From NCBI GenBank assembly GCA_013396915.1, contig VWZL01004368.1, forward strand, positions 563,066 through 627,065: a stretch of 64,000 bases of DNA, read 5' to 3'. This DNA is from Stercorarius parasiticus. Taxonomy: Eukaryota; Chordata; Aves; Charadriiformes; Stercorariidae. Below, piece after piece: positions 47,307 to 57,731 of the stretch (position 1 is its first letter; each line of letters opens with the position of its first letter). Under the pieces are notes generated by a model. The model saw only the letters and a list, made by a program, of their open reading frames with translations, did no database searches and was not told the origin of the DNA. A program made the translations under genes and the position numbers.

Positions 47307-48389
47307 TTTGTCGTGTTTTTTAACTGTCCTTTTTGGGGTTGTTTGTTTTCTGTAATAGATTCATCTGTCTTTCAGATATATCATATTTGAAGAAAATGAG
47401 AAAGGCAAAAAGCTTTCTGTTGTGACAGGGGTTTAGTGGAAAACAGATGTAATTTGTCTTAACTTTTACAGATTAACCTCTTACAGGTGTTAATCTACCT
47501 TCATGGGAAGTCTCGCTCAGATGTCTGAAAATGCTTCCGCTACTTAGAACCAGTTTGTGCTGTTTTAAGTCATGCTGAGGTAATTAGGATATAAAAGGTT
47601 GTCCCACTGTCAGCCAGCCTAGGCAGTAAGAAAATGGTGTTTATTTACCACTTATTCTGGCAAGATAACGCATTTTTCCAGAAAGAAACAGAATTTGAGA
47701 ATGAGGAAGGGCTCAAACAAGGCTACCAGAAGCATTTCAGTTAGAGCTCTGACCTCACTGCAAAACCAGCATGGCTTATTTTAGGCAAGTTTGGAAGCAA
47801 CTTATAGATGATGCTTAAAAGGTATATTTAGTATATGTTCTTTTCCCTGACCACACGCTCTCCTTAAACAATTATGCAGTTGTGCATTGTTACTATTTTG
47901 GATATTGTTCCTGCTGTTTGGGGAAAAATGGAAAGACAGTGGCTCCTTTTGCTTCTTTCTTCCGATATGTGAATGGTTATCTGATCTAAAGAAATGTTAG
48001 AAAATATAGGACAAGATCTTTTGAGAAACTAAATTGCTTGGAATGGTACTTAAAACCTAGACTTGAGCTGTATCATTTGCAGCACAGTTTCTACTACTCA
48101 GTAGGAGCACTTCGAAGAGTTTAGGTTACAGACCTCCTGGGCCCAATCTGCACCTAACCAGGTCATCAGCTTCTGATAGTGGAATGATTTGTTTTGATGC
48201 CTGTGTGAAAATTGAGGTCTCTTATTCCTGAATAGAAGTGGTGAGTACAGATGTAAAAATTGTAGGGTTTTCATTATTTTTGGTAGCCTTTGATCTTAAA
48301 TAGTTAATACTATTTTTAATTACTTTCTAGCCAGAGATTCTTCTTTTCCTTTTCCTAGAAACACTGAAATGTAATGTTTCTAAATTTTA
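47307..48389. other. Unique AT-rich DNA
   Basis: Nothing recognised. Confidence 0.5.
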
Positions 48390-48690
48390 GCGTTCTCCCT
48401 GTGTGCTAAAGTTGATCAGTGACATTATCAAGACAGCAGTCAAGGGTTCCTGGGGTTTTGAGTCACAGTTCCGCACTAGGGTTCCAAAATCCTTACCAGA
48501 CTTTCCTAGCATGCCTGATTGCAAGTTGAGGCTCCTAGGACTTGTAGACTGCCAGCTCTGTGACAGAAATTCTGGCATAATTTTCTTTCCAGTATCTGTC
48601 AAACCTTGGGTGCTGGTGTCCTCTGTTAGACACACCTGGCGCATTTTTCCACAACCCACAAATTTCCATTTTGAATATTCCATGGCATGA
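48390..48690. other. Less AT-rich block open on both strands (unidentified)
   Basis: A 95-codon plus frame (48403-48690) and a 98-codon minus frame (48387-48683) cover the same 300 bases. On the minus strand CTACAAGTCCTAGGAGCC is followed by a GCATGCTAGG segment, like words found in some old dispersed vertebrate elements. No family was established. Double-strand openness argues for composition over coding. Confidence 0.25.
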
Positions 48691-50224
48691 ACAGTCTGGT
48701 TGGCATATATGCCTTACATGTACAGACTCCTATATTCCACGTACAACCTTTTGTGTGTGATGAGAATTTTGCAGAGCCCAGAATGTGTTGGAGGAAGTCT
48801 TCTGGCATGGGGAGACTCACTTCTATGTCCTCATTCTTCTGCAGGAGACAATAGGTTTTAGAAAGTACTCTCTTAAATGAATGTGTTTTTCAGGATGACA
48901 GATACCTTTTGAATTTCATAGTTAAAGCATGAAACACTATTCCTGGAATTGTACAAGAACTTTTCCACAAAAATATCCTATAAAAATGTGGTTTTTCAGA
49001 AACAAAACCAGAATAAAGTTCTTGTGAATATCAATTTCATGCCTGACTACCTCATGTCCTTTGAAAAACTCCCCCTAATAGAACAATAGTATCTGATTAA
49101 TGTATGTGTTATTACAATATCAAATGCTATGAAGCAAATTCATGCACCTGAAGAAACTCAGAAATCTGAATAGAAAATTTTTAGCAGAAATAAATGAGCG
49201 ATTCTAGGAAAAAATGTTGAGTTTATTTTTTATTTACTTATGCCACTCTGAAAATACTTGTTACTACATATCTAATACGATTATTATGTCTTACAAAGCA
49301 GCTACAGTTTTCATGATGTGCCAACAAGTTTTCTAAAAGCACTCAGTATTACCTCAAAATTGATAAAAAATGTTTTAACATAATGAACACAAACCTTGAA
49401 GCAATAGCATTGTGCACTATGGCGGTTCCATTAGCAGAAAAGTAAAAAAAACTGGCTTTCATAATGATGAATCGATGAAACATGGACGTTCAGGCAACGG
49501 AGACATTTGGATTTAAATTTTCAGGCAAGCTCATATTATGATGGAGCAGAATGGCTTGGATCTAGCATCTGTCCTAGAAGTTTTTCTAGCCGTGTACACT
49601 AGCAGTCAAAATGCTTGTCTGTGTATATTTGTGGGTGAAGAAAAGCTAGCAAAGAAAGTCTTCAAAGCAATGTCTGTATTTTCTGTTTTGCTGCTGTTAT
49701 ATAAAAGGCCAAAATAGTATTATTAGACCTTCTGAGAATCTTAAATATGCAAATATGGGTTACTGTTATCTAACTTTTGTTGTTTATTTTCCTGTGCTCA
49801 CTTGTCAGGCTCAGGAGGGTTGTGTTTTGTAGAAGAAAATCTAAGAACCCCAATTCCTAGGTGTTTGCTATAGGCAGCGATTTTTAAATTCTGTGTATTT
49901 CTAAGGAAATAATGCAAGTGTGCATTTGTGCATTTCTGTAGCTTAGTGGACCACATTACTGTTATTTTTACTTGATCAAATAAAGCATTGAGTTCTCCAT
50001 AAATTCTGCTTTTACCCAATGTTTCAGTGGGGTTTCTGGCATCACAAAGGCAGTCAGGTAGTTTATGCTGGTAGTGTCAAAAGCCAGACAATAACAATAA
50101 CATACAGCAGGTGAATTTGATTCATGCAGTTTAATGAATTGCTAATTTGAAATGTTTAATTATATCTGACTGCTATACTGCATCAAAATATGGAACAGGA
50201 GGAGTCTTTCAGTATGTCGGGAGA
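48691..50224. other. Unique AT-rich non-coding DNA
   Basis: No gene or repeat family was recognised. Confidence 0.5.
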
Positions 50225-51010
50225 GTACCTACTGCCTTGATAACAAACTACTTGGAACAGATGGTGTTCACCTAGGAGTGCTGCAGGAGCTCAAGAGGCA
50301 AATAGCTGTATTGCTGTTGGTGATGTGTAACTTTTCATTTAAAATTGTCTTGGCACCTAGGATTAGGGGATGGCAAATACGATACCAGTTTTCAGAAAGG
50401 ACTTGATGTGAAATCTGAAGAACTACAAGCCTGTAAGACTCTGTGCTGTATGAAGTAGTAGAAATTGCTTTAAATTACACTTTATGAACAAGTGGATAAA
50501 TATGATATAGATATGGTAGATGCACGTGGGAAGAACAGTCAGCATGGCTTTTGTTGAAAGGCAGTCTTGCATAACAGTCTTTTTGGCGTTCTCTGAAGGA
50601 CTTGGCACACCTTGCTGATGAGGCTGACCTGAATGATGTGCTGTACTTGGACATCCCAATGTCTATTGACAAAATCTCTCACCAAAGTCTTTTATGAAAG
50701 CAAGGCAGACAAGACCTAAGAGGGAATATCTTTCCTTTGATAAATAATTACTGGAAAGACAAGAACTGAGGGTAGTTATTTGGTTTTGTGATGGAGGCAG
50801 GGAGGGAAGCTTTACAGGGGTTTGGTCTGGGTTCAGAACTATTCAGTATATTTTTAAGTGACTTGAAAAAGGGATAGTGTAATGACACAGTAGGTTTACC
50901 GATAACTGCAAGTTATTATGGGGAAACAGGGCTATGGCTGACTGTGAAGAATGGCAGACATATCTTAAGACACTGTCTGAATGGGCCACAAAATGGCAGG
51001 TGAAATTCTA
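50225..51010 (+). mobile_element. Ancient LINE reverse-transcriptase remnant (CR1/L3-like)
   Basis: Conceptual translation in shifting plus-strand frames follows the RT order of the CR1/L3 clade: GTDGVHLGVLQELK (about 50260), then VLYLDIPMSIDKISHQSLL near 50640-50695 (the usual LDFSKAFDTVSH motif A, badly decayed), then GSELFSIFLSDLEKG at about 50832-50875 (the LGPLLFNIFINDL block), followed by a remnant of the FADD region. Stops and frameshifts are frequent and divergence from the two younger CR1 copies is large. It is therefore much older than those copies and long inactive. Confidence 0.8.
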
Positions 51011-52602
51011 GTAGATAAATATTATTTCTTCCATTGCTTTGTATATTCGATGATGCCTTCTGAGTTGGTCCTTGCCACGCAATAATGAGTTACTGTGTAC
51101 CAAGGACAAATATCAGTTTGGTATTACAGATATAGTAATAAAAACATCAACTTAATGTTAAATAGCAGTCAAAAAAGGAAATAAAATGCTCAGAGTCATT
51201 AGGAAGAGAATGCAGAGCAAAGCAGAACATCAGTGCAGTGTTGCAGAAATCCACAGTTTGTCAGCATTCTGTATGCTGTGCATGTTTCTGCCCTTCTCTT
51301 CTCAAAAATGCTGAGGAAGAAGTGGAGAAGATTCCAAAAGAGTAATGATAGCAACAGAACAACTTTTTTTATCAGGAAGGTGTTGCTTATATGTTCCACA
51401 AGATGAAACCACAATTATTTCACCCAGTGTTTCCTCTCTTACAGATAGGAATTTGTACTACTACTTCCAAAGTAGTTTGATAGAAATTCCAGTATGAATC
51501 CAATTAATGTTAAAATACTTTCCAAGCAGTTTTTCAAGGTGCAGCTGAATCAGGGCTTAATGTCATCAGTTGGACAGGTTCCCATGAACTGCAGTGTACC
51601 TGGAATCAGGCATCCCAGAGCAAATGAAGAGCCTGCTCTTAGAATTTGGTGAACACAATTGCATTGGAGCAGGACCGCAGCTGTATTTTATCTACCTTTT
51701 CCCATACATATTCCACATACAGTTTGTGAAACATGACATTTGGTGATGGAGTATTTCATTTTGGCTGGGCTAGGTTTTGGGTTCTTACATAACAAAGCAG
51801 CAAGAAATAAACAGTGGGCAGTTTTGCTAAGATTGAATGCTCTCTCCTCTAAAAAGAACTCTTTATGCCTGCATCACGTTTTATAAGAGAAAAAAAAGCC
51901 TTTCTAAAATCTTTCATCGCTTTTTAGATCGCTTTCATTATTGCCGATGTCTGGATGAAATACTGTGCGTAAGAGAATGCAATGGTGAAATATGTAATAG
52001 AGAGTAAGGTTTAGAAGATTTTTGCTAGTTCTTTATATAAGAAAACATGCAGCACCTTGAAATGCAGAAAAGAGATACATTAAACAACGTTATATTTCAT
52101 TAAATCAGTGTTAGCTGCGATAAATACTTCTGCAAATCTCACCTACTCTGCATGTTGTCATTTGCAAATAGGGTAGTTTCTCCATTTTTCTACTATTTGC
52201 AATTTAAACTTGTATTTCAATTCACTGGCAGGAGAGGTCATTTTTAATAAGTATAAGCAGATGCCTTCTCTTGCTTTTGGCATCTTTAACGTGAGAAAAA
52301 AAAAAAGAGTTACTAATTAATGTTTTTGCCTGCTGAGGCTCCTTACCCTAAGTCTTAAGTAAGCCCTGTTTGTCACAGTTGCGTAGCAAGCTTTTTGTCC
52401 TGAGGACTGATTGGCAGGCTAGATGGACTGTGACATTCAAAAAATATGGAATAGAATTCAAAAAAGTAGAATGCAGCCAGAATTTTAGACACTTCCGTGC
52501 ATTTAATATGAGGTATTCTCAGTGGTTTTTCCTATTGTTTACATCTTCTTCTGGATATTTTATATTACAATGAATTCTGCAGCTTTTTTTCTTCCTTTCC
52601 TT
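51011..52602. other. Unique AT-rich non-coding DNA
   Basis: No gene was seen. Confidence 0.5.
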
Positions 52603-52622
52603 CCCCCCCCCCTTTTTTTTTT
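52603..52622 (+). repeat. C10-T10 homopyrimidine tract
   Basis: CTTCCTTTCCTT precedes ten C and then ten T. Third C-run to T-run tract in the window. Confidence 0.9.
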
Positions 52623-55600
52623 CCTTTAGAATAACCATCTGCTTTAAAACCAAAACATTTCTTTTGGAAACTGCTCCAGATTTTTTTGAGATGGGGATGT
52701 AAAGATGGCAAATCAGTTGTGGCTGCAATATACTCGTCCCTGAAGATTGTACTCCATTTGGGGTACTTTTTTTTTTTCCTCTTCCTTTAGTTTACTAAGA
52801 TGTTTTATTATTAACTGATATAGGACTACATCAGTTTAAGAACTGCCCATGGTTTTACATGTTTTTCAGAGGAACTTCTTGAAGAAACTTTACTGGGATA
52901 GCTAGATTCCACAGATCCCATCTAATTTTGAGACTGTGATTTGAAACTGACTTTATTCTTAGTCCATGTAACTGCAGGTCAGAGCTTACTGGTATTATAA
53001 ATAGACAGATCCCACTGGATCCAATGTGACTACTCATGCCATTCAAAAGAATTGAACCTTATTTAATAATTACTTAAAACTGTGCATTCCTTTGCTTTAT
53101 CTGGATTTGTCCTGGCACTCTCTCCTTTCCTCCTCATTCTTAGTTTTTACATCTTTACCTGTCCCATATGTACATTGTACACTGTTTAGAATTAAAACTC
53201 ATGTTGCTTGAATTGCAACAGTGCCTGTAAACTTCAGTCAGGATCTGCACTGTTGTGCTGTGCATGACAGAACATGTTTGCTTACAACAGCAACTGTAGG
53301 TTGGACAGACATTTGACAGTTTTCCTATATACTGTAATCCTGTTATGTTTTGTGGTAACATGATAGCCAAGGAAATATGTGCTCAGAATACTTTGATTTG
53401 GTTTTAATGGCAATATTGAGATCAAGATTAATTCTTGGTACAATAAATTTGAATTTGGTGTTCTTTGTCTTCTTAAAAATACCCCAACAACCAGCAAAGC
53501 TGTTGTGCTAAGCATCGTCAAGCCATGAATGGAGAAGTGCTGGTTTACTCTATTGGGGCATGGACTTTTAATCACTTATGTTGTCTCTGAATTTGGACCT
53601 GCTCTTTTCAGAATACTTCTAGCGAATGCAGCGAAACAAATCTTCTTTTACAGTATGGATGCTAGTTAATGCAGTGGTCAGCTTAAAACCTGCTAGTAAA
53701 AGAATAGCCATCCTTCCTGTTTGCATTTTCATAGTCTGGTGGCATGTTTTGTTAAAGTATAATCAATCCTTTTTATAAACAGATGCTAGCGCATTCAGTA
53801 TTGATAGTAATTAGAGAGCAAGTCTTTAAATTTACCTTACCAGTGTTAAATAAAATTGTGCACCTATATTTAACATTATATCTGTAAAGCCTGAAATTGA
53901 TGTTTTTAGCAAATACATGGGGTTTCCTGTGTTTCTAAAAATTTAGTAATTTGATCCTTGTTTAGAGTCAGTTATGAATAGTTATCCTAAATTACAAATT
54001 AAAGTTATATCAATAATTGATAATAATTAACAAATAGTGAATAGACCTGCCTCAGTTGAAACTGTTTGTTTTTTTTTTTAATAAAATATTTGCATAACAT
54101 TTAAAGCATAGGTGAGATGTTGACAAGGAAGGCAAAATTTAGTGCTTAGTAAAGTGATGGGTTTTCAGTTATTAATAAATGAAATGGTGGTATAGTAATA
54201 TATATAGTAATGTGTACAAAATTTTAGTTGTGGAACTGTTATCTAACTGGCTATTATGCCTTGTTGCTTTGAAAATTAATGTCATATCTACAAATACTTA
54301 CTAAGACTGCTTATTTAGCAGGGATAAGTCATATCTGATTCTGTATCTGTGATTTCTTGGACAGAAGTAAATTAGAAGTGGACCAAATTTGAGAAGCTTC
54401 CTTAAATTTTTATCTTCTGGAAATAATATTTTAAAACATTATACAGGATCCTTGCATACCTCAAATGCCCACGTGCTTCAGCATCTGAAATTCTGGTGAT
54501 TCAACAAAGCTTTTGATCACCATCTTTGTCTTTATGCCCTATGTTATGCTTACACGTCTAAAAGTTGTGCATGTAGCTTTGTTTCTTAGCTTCCTTTGGG
54601 CTTTACAGCATTGGCTGTAATAGAGAATGCATCTGAGACTGCTACAGGTTTGTGGACGTAGTTTTTAAAATTTTCTTGACTACTTAAGGTGGGCTGTTCT
54701 CCAGGATTTTGCCGTCCTTTATCATATTTTAATTTTCACAGTTTTTCTTCAAACAATTTTCAGTCTGTTCTTGCAGCACCTCAATGAAAAGATTTTGAGA
54801 TATATTTCGTGAAATAATGTCACTGACTTTCAGGTTGACATGCGTGACAGATTCGTGTGCATTAACAGTAAATGAATATACATACTGCATATGTAATGTT
54901 TGAATTCTCTGCATATTGATTTTTTTTTTGTGGCATTCGTACTCATATTAATTGGGAAATACGAAGTTGTATTTATTCAAGGTCCTAAGTTCTTCTCAGA
55001 CAATATTATATTCAAAGTGTGTACGTTAAAAAAAAAAAATCAACTACATTTTTTTCTCATTTGTGGACTTAGAATTGTACACATTTTAAAACGTAATGGA
55101 ACTTAGCAAAAACCGCTATGGTCCATGGAGACACCTGTTGGCAGCTTCAGTAGCTTTGTGAACATCAGGTCTCTTGAATACTGTTTGTGAATATGTCAAT
55201 TTGAATATGACAAATATAAGTTGTACATCTGACCTATGACTGTGATGCATTTTGCTTTATTATCTTGAATATCCATAGAAAGCATAGAGTCCAAAAGAAA
55301 TGAATAGACATGATCTTTGAGGCTTGATGTTAGTGTGTATTTAAACAGGTGTTTAACCTAGTTGAAGACAATGGGGCTATTGGTGGTATTAAGAGTGATG
55401 ATGTATGTGTTAAAATTAATTTTAAAAACATTTAGGAATATGTTTATACACCTTACTGGATTAACACCAAAAAGCTTTGGTTTAGGGGGAAAAAAAAAAA
55501 TCTGTTTTATGTGTTCTTGGCTTGGATTATGGAACGTATTTTATCCGTATATTTAATTACAATTTTGATTAATTGAAAGATGGGGGAGTATATTAGTTTA

Positions 55601-55680
55601 TCTGTATTTGTGTTTTTAGTAGCAAACATTTGACACTAATCCCTTCCTTCTGTTTTATCCCCTTGCCCTTTAACCCACAG
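52623..55680. other. Unique AT-rich non-coding DNA
   Basis: No gene or repeat family was recognised. The interval ends in a pyrimidine tract TTATCCCCTTGCCC, then TTTAACCCACAG at 55680. Confidence 0.5.
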
Positions 55681-55768
55681 AGTGTTCCCATACGACGTGG
55701 AAGAAATGGCTTTTATTAATTCCCTCATTAACTGCCGAAATTTAACAGGGCTGTCTTGGGTGAACTGA
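55681..55768 (+). other. Open segment after a strong splice-acceptor-like site (unidentified)
   Basis: The acceptor-like tract ends CCCTTTAACCCACAG at 55680. In phase 1 the next 28 codons are open (VFPYDVEEMAFINSLINCRN start) to a TGA at 55766-55768. Three CpGs fall within 55 bases in otherwise CpG-poor DNA. Downstream, to about 55920, the same frame resumes as protein-like text broken by stops, while the minus strand is open for 99 codons (55636-55935). It could be an exon with 3' untranslated sequence, a decayed coding segment, or chance. No family was recognised. Confidence 0.2.
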
Positions 55769-56889
55769 ATTTCATTTCCCTTGGACACCTCTATTTTTTG
55801 GGGGAAGTTATGAAACGGTGAAAGGCTTGTACTGACCCAGAACTGGGTACAGACGAAGAAAATCCTCTCCGCAATTTCATGAGGGGACTTTTTATAGAAG
55901 AACGAGAAGATTATATGTCTTAAAAAATTATTCAAAAGACTGATATAGCAAACTCTTATATTCTCTCAGAGATTACCTTGAATGTTTCTGTACAGTTTCA
56001 GTATGTTCTAAATGGAAGTTATATTTAGTGCTTTAGCATTTTCAGTGTCATTTAGGATATTAATAAATTTGGAAACTGTACCAATTGCTTCCCAGAAATT
56101 GCAAAATTACTCTTTCAGTTGAGGATTCCAAGTATATGATGTTCTGAGACTAAATATCAGTATTTACTGATAATAAACCCAGTAAGAGGCAAGTTGACTG
56201 GGCAAATGAGGGGAATAATGACATGATGGTGCTAGAGCTAAATGGCTTAATGAAAATAATTTTTCAAGAACACCTTGGTGCGGTTTGAAAATTTGGATTC
56301 ATTCAAATAATAAAATAGTTACATTACCGACCAGAGATGGTATCAGACTTCTTTTTCTTCTAGATTTTTTTTGCCACAGGCAGATGGCATCTGATGACTA
56401 CAGTGGCAAGACTGACTGCTTTTTTGTTTAAGACAGTTTCTTTAGAAATGATGCAGAATTTTGTTTAGATTGATTGTTTCACCTGTTGTCAGGAAATCTG
56501 AAGTAACGTGGATTTTGTTTTTAAACCTTTTTCTTCTGCATTCTGTGTTTATGTGTTTTGAGAGTGTTTTTTCCTTTGAAAAGTGTAGCACTTTGCTTTT
56601 GTCATCATTGGATTGATTTTAGATTTTTTCTTTTTTTTTTTCTTTTTATATTGGAGTTTTCATTCTGATCTTTGAAGGGCTTGCTCTGAGTTTCAAATCA
56701 TGCACAAATGCTATTTGTCTATGTTTTCTCCACCACTCTTCGAGTACTGAAAATAAGTACTGAAAATAACATTAGCTACTATAATAGACTCCTCTGCAGG
56801 AAGATTCATGCCGGCTTCCTTGAATGTTTAGCATAGTTATATATCTTTCCTCCAGTAATCTTATCCTTATTTCCCTACTTTTGAGATAC
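55769..56889. other. Unique AT-rich DNA
   Basis: Nothing recognised apart from a perfect 2 x 13-bp tandem repeat (AGTACTGAAAATA) at 56743-56768. Confidence 0.5.
56743..56768 (+). repeat. Tandem duplication, 2 x 13 bp
   Basis: AGTACTGAAAATA is repeated perfectly head to tail. Confidence 0.95.
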
Positions 56890-57140
56890 TGTGGCATCAT
56901 AGAAATGTAAACCAAAAGGGAATTCAGGAGATCTAGTCCCTTCCAAAAGTGTGGAAGCAAGATGAAATATAATCCTAGGCCAAGACTGATAGATTCACTT
57001 TTTTTTTTTTTTTGGCCAAAATCTTCCTCTCAGAGACGCTTTGCAGACTCTCTTGACACTCTTGTTCCAATGCTTAACTATTCTTTCCTAACTCTCCTTC
57101 TTATTTTTATATCTAGTTGATTCCTAAACTGTTACTCTCT
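56890..57140 (-). mobile_element. Old CR1-family LINE 3' remnant
   Basis: ATCATAGAAATGTAAACC, then AGGAGATCTAGTCCCTTCC starts like a CR1 3' end in reverse. Further on, TGTTCCAATGCTTAACTATTC and TTTCCTAACTCTCCTTC match the part of older CR1 elements just upstream of the tail. A T16 run (56999-57014) interrupts the middle. Divergence is high. Confidence 0.6.
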
Positions 57141-57616
57141 GAAAATCAAAGCAGTTGCATGAGCAGCATCAAAAACTTTCTTAAGCCTGGTATCTATTAT
57201 TTACCTCTTCTTTGATAAGAGTCATCTCGCATAAAAAGAAATGAGGAAATGTGGATTAGTTTAATTATTGGGGGGGAAGAGGCAGTGTTCTCACAGACCC
57301 CATACTGAACATCGTATGATCTTGTATGTACCTCTAAAGATGTTTAACATTGCCCAGTATTTTCCTGAGTGCCAAAGTCTGACTGTCCAGCCTGTAAGTC
57401 TGTCTGTAGGTTGTTCTCTGTGACTTTAAAGGGAAGTATTATGTTTGCATTTCACAAATCCTTTGGGATTTCATCAGTCTTCCTTGAAGTATCAAAGACA
57501 TTGCTTTATCTGACTCTTAAAAATACTCTAGATGAATTAATCAGTCCTGCTGACTGAAATATATTTAACATCTCTAAATATATTGGGCTTCCTTGTTCTG
57601 CCCTGTGTTTCTGCAG
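57141..57616. other. Unique DNA
   Basis: No gene was seen; it ends in the pyrimidine-rich TTGTTCTGCCCTGTGTTTCTGCAG. Confidence 0.45.
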
Positions 57617-57731
57617 ACGACAGTTCTTATCTTCTTTGTCACGTGGAAGTGAGTACGCAGAGTTCAGCAAAGGTCAGGTGCAGACTCCAAGCAGTGAAGC
57701 GCTTGCCCCTCAACCTGCGGCACACGAATGA
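57617..57731 (+). other. Candidate exon after a strong splice acceptor (unidentified)
   Basis: GTTCTGCCCTGTGTTTCTGCAG ends at 57616. In phase 1 the frame is open for 37 codons (RQFLSSLSRGSEYAEFSKGQ, then V, with a Pro/Ala-rich end APQPAAHE) to a TGA at 57729-57731. CpGs are dense for this window (ACGACAG, CACGTGG, TACGCAG, AGCGCTT, TGCGGCACACGAA). A perfect GTGAGT donor at 57649 also allows a 32-base micro-exon (57617-57648). It could be a terminal coding exon of an unknown plus-strand gene, an alternative exon, or chance. No family was recognised. Confidence 0.25.
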
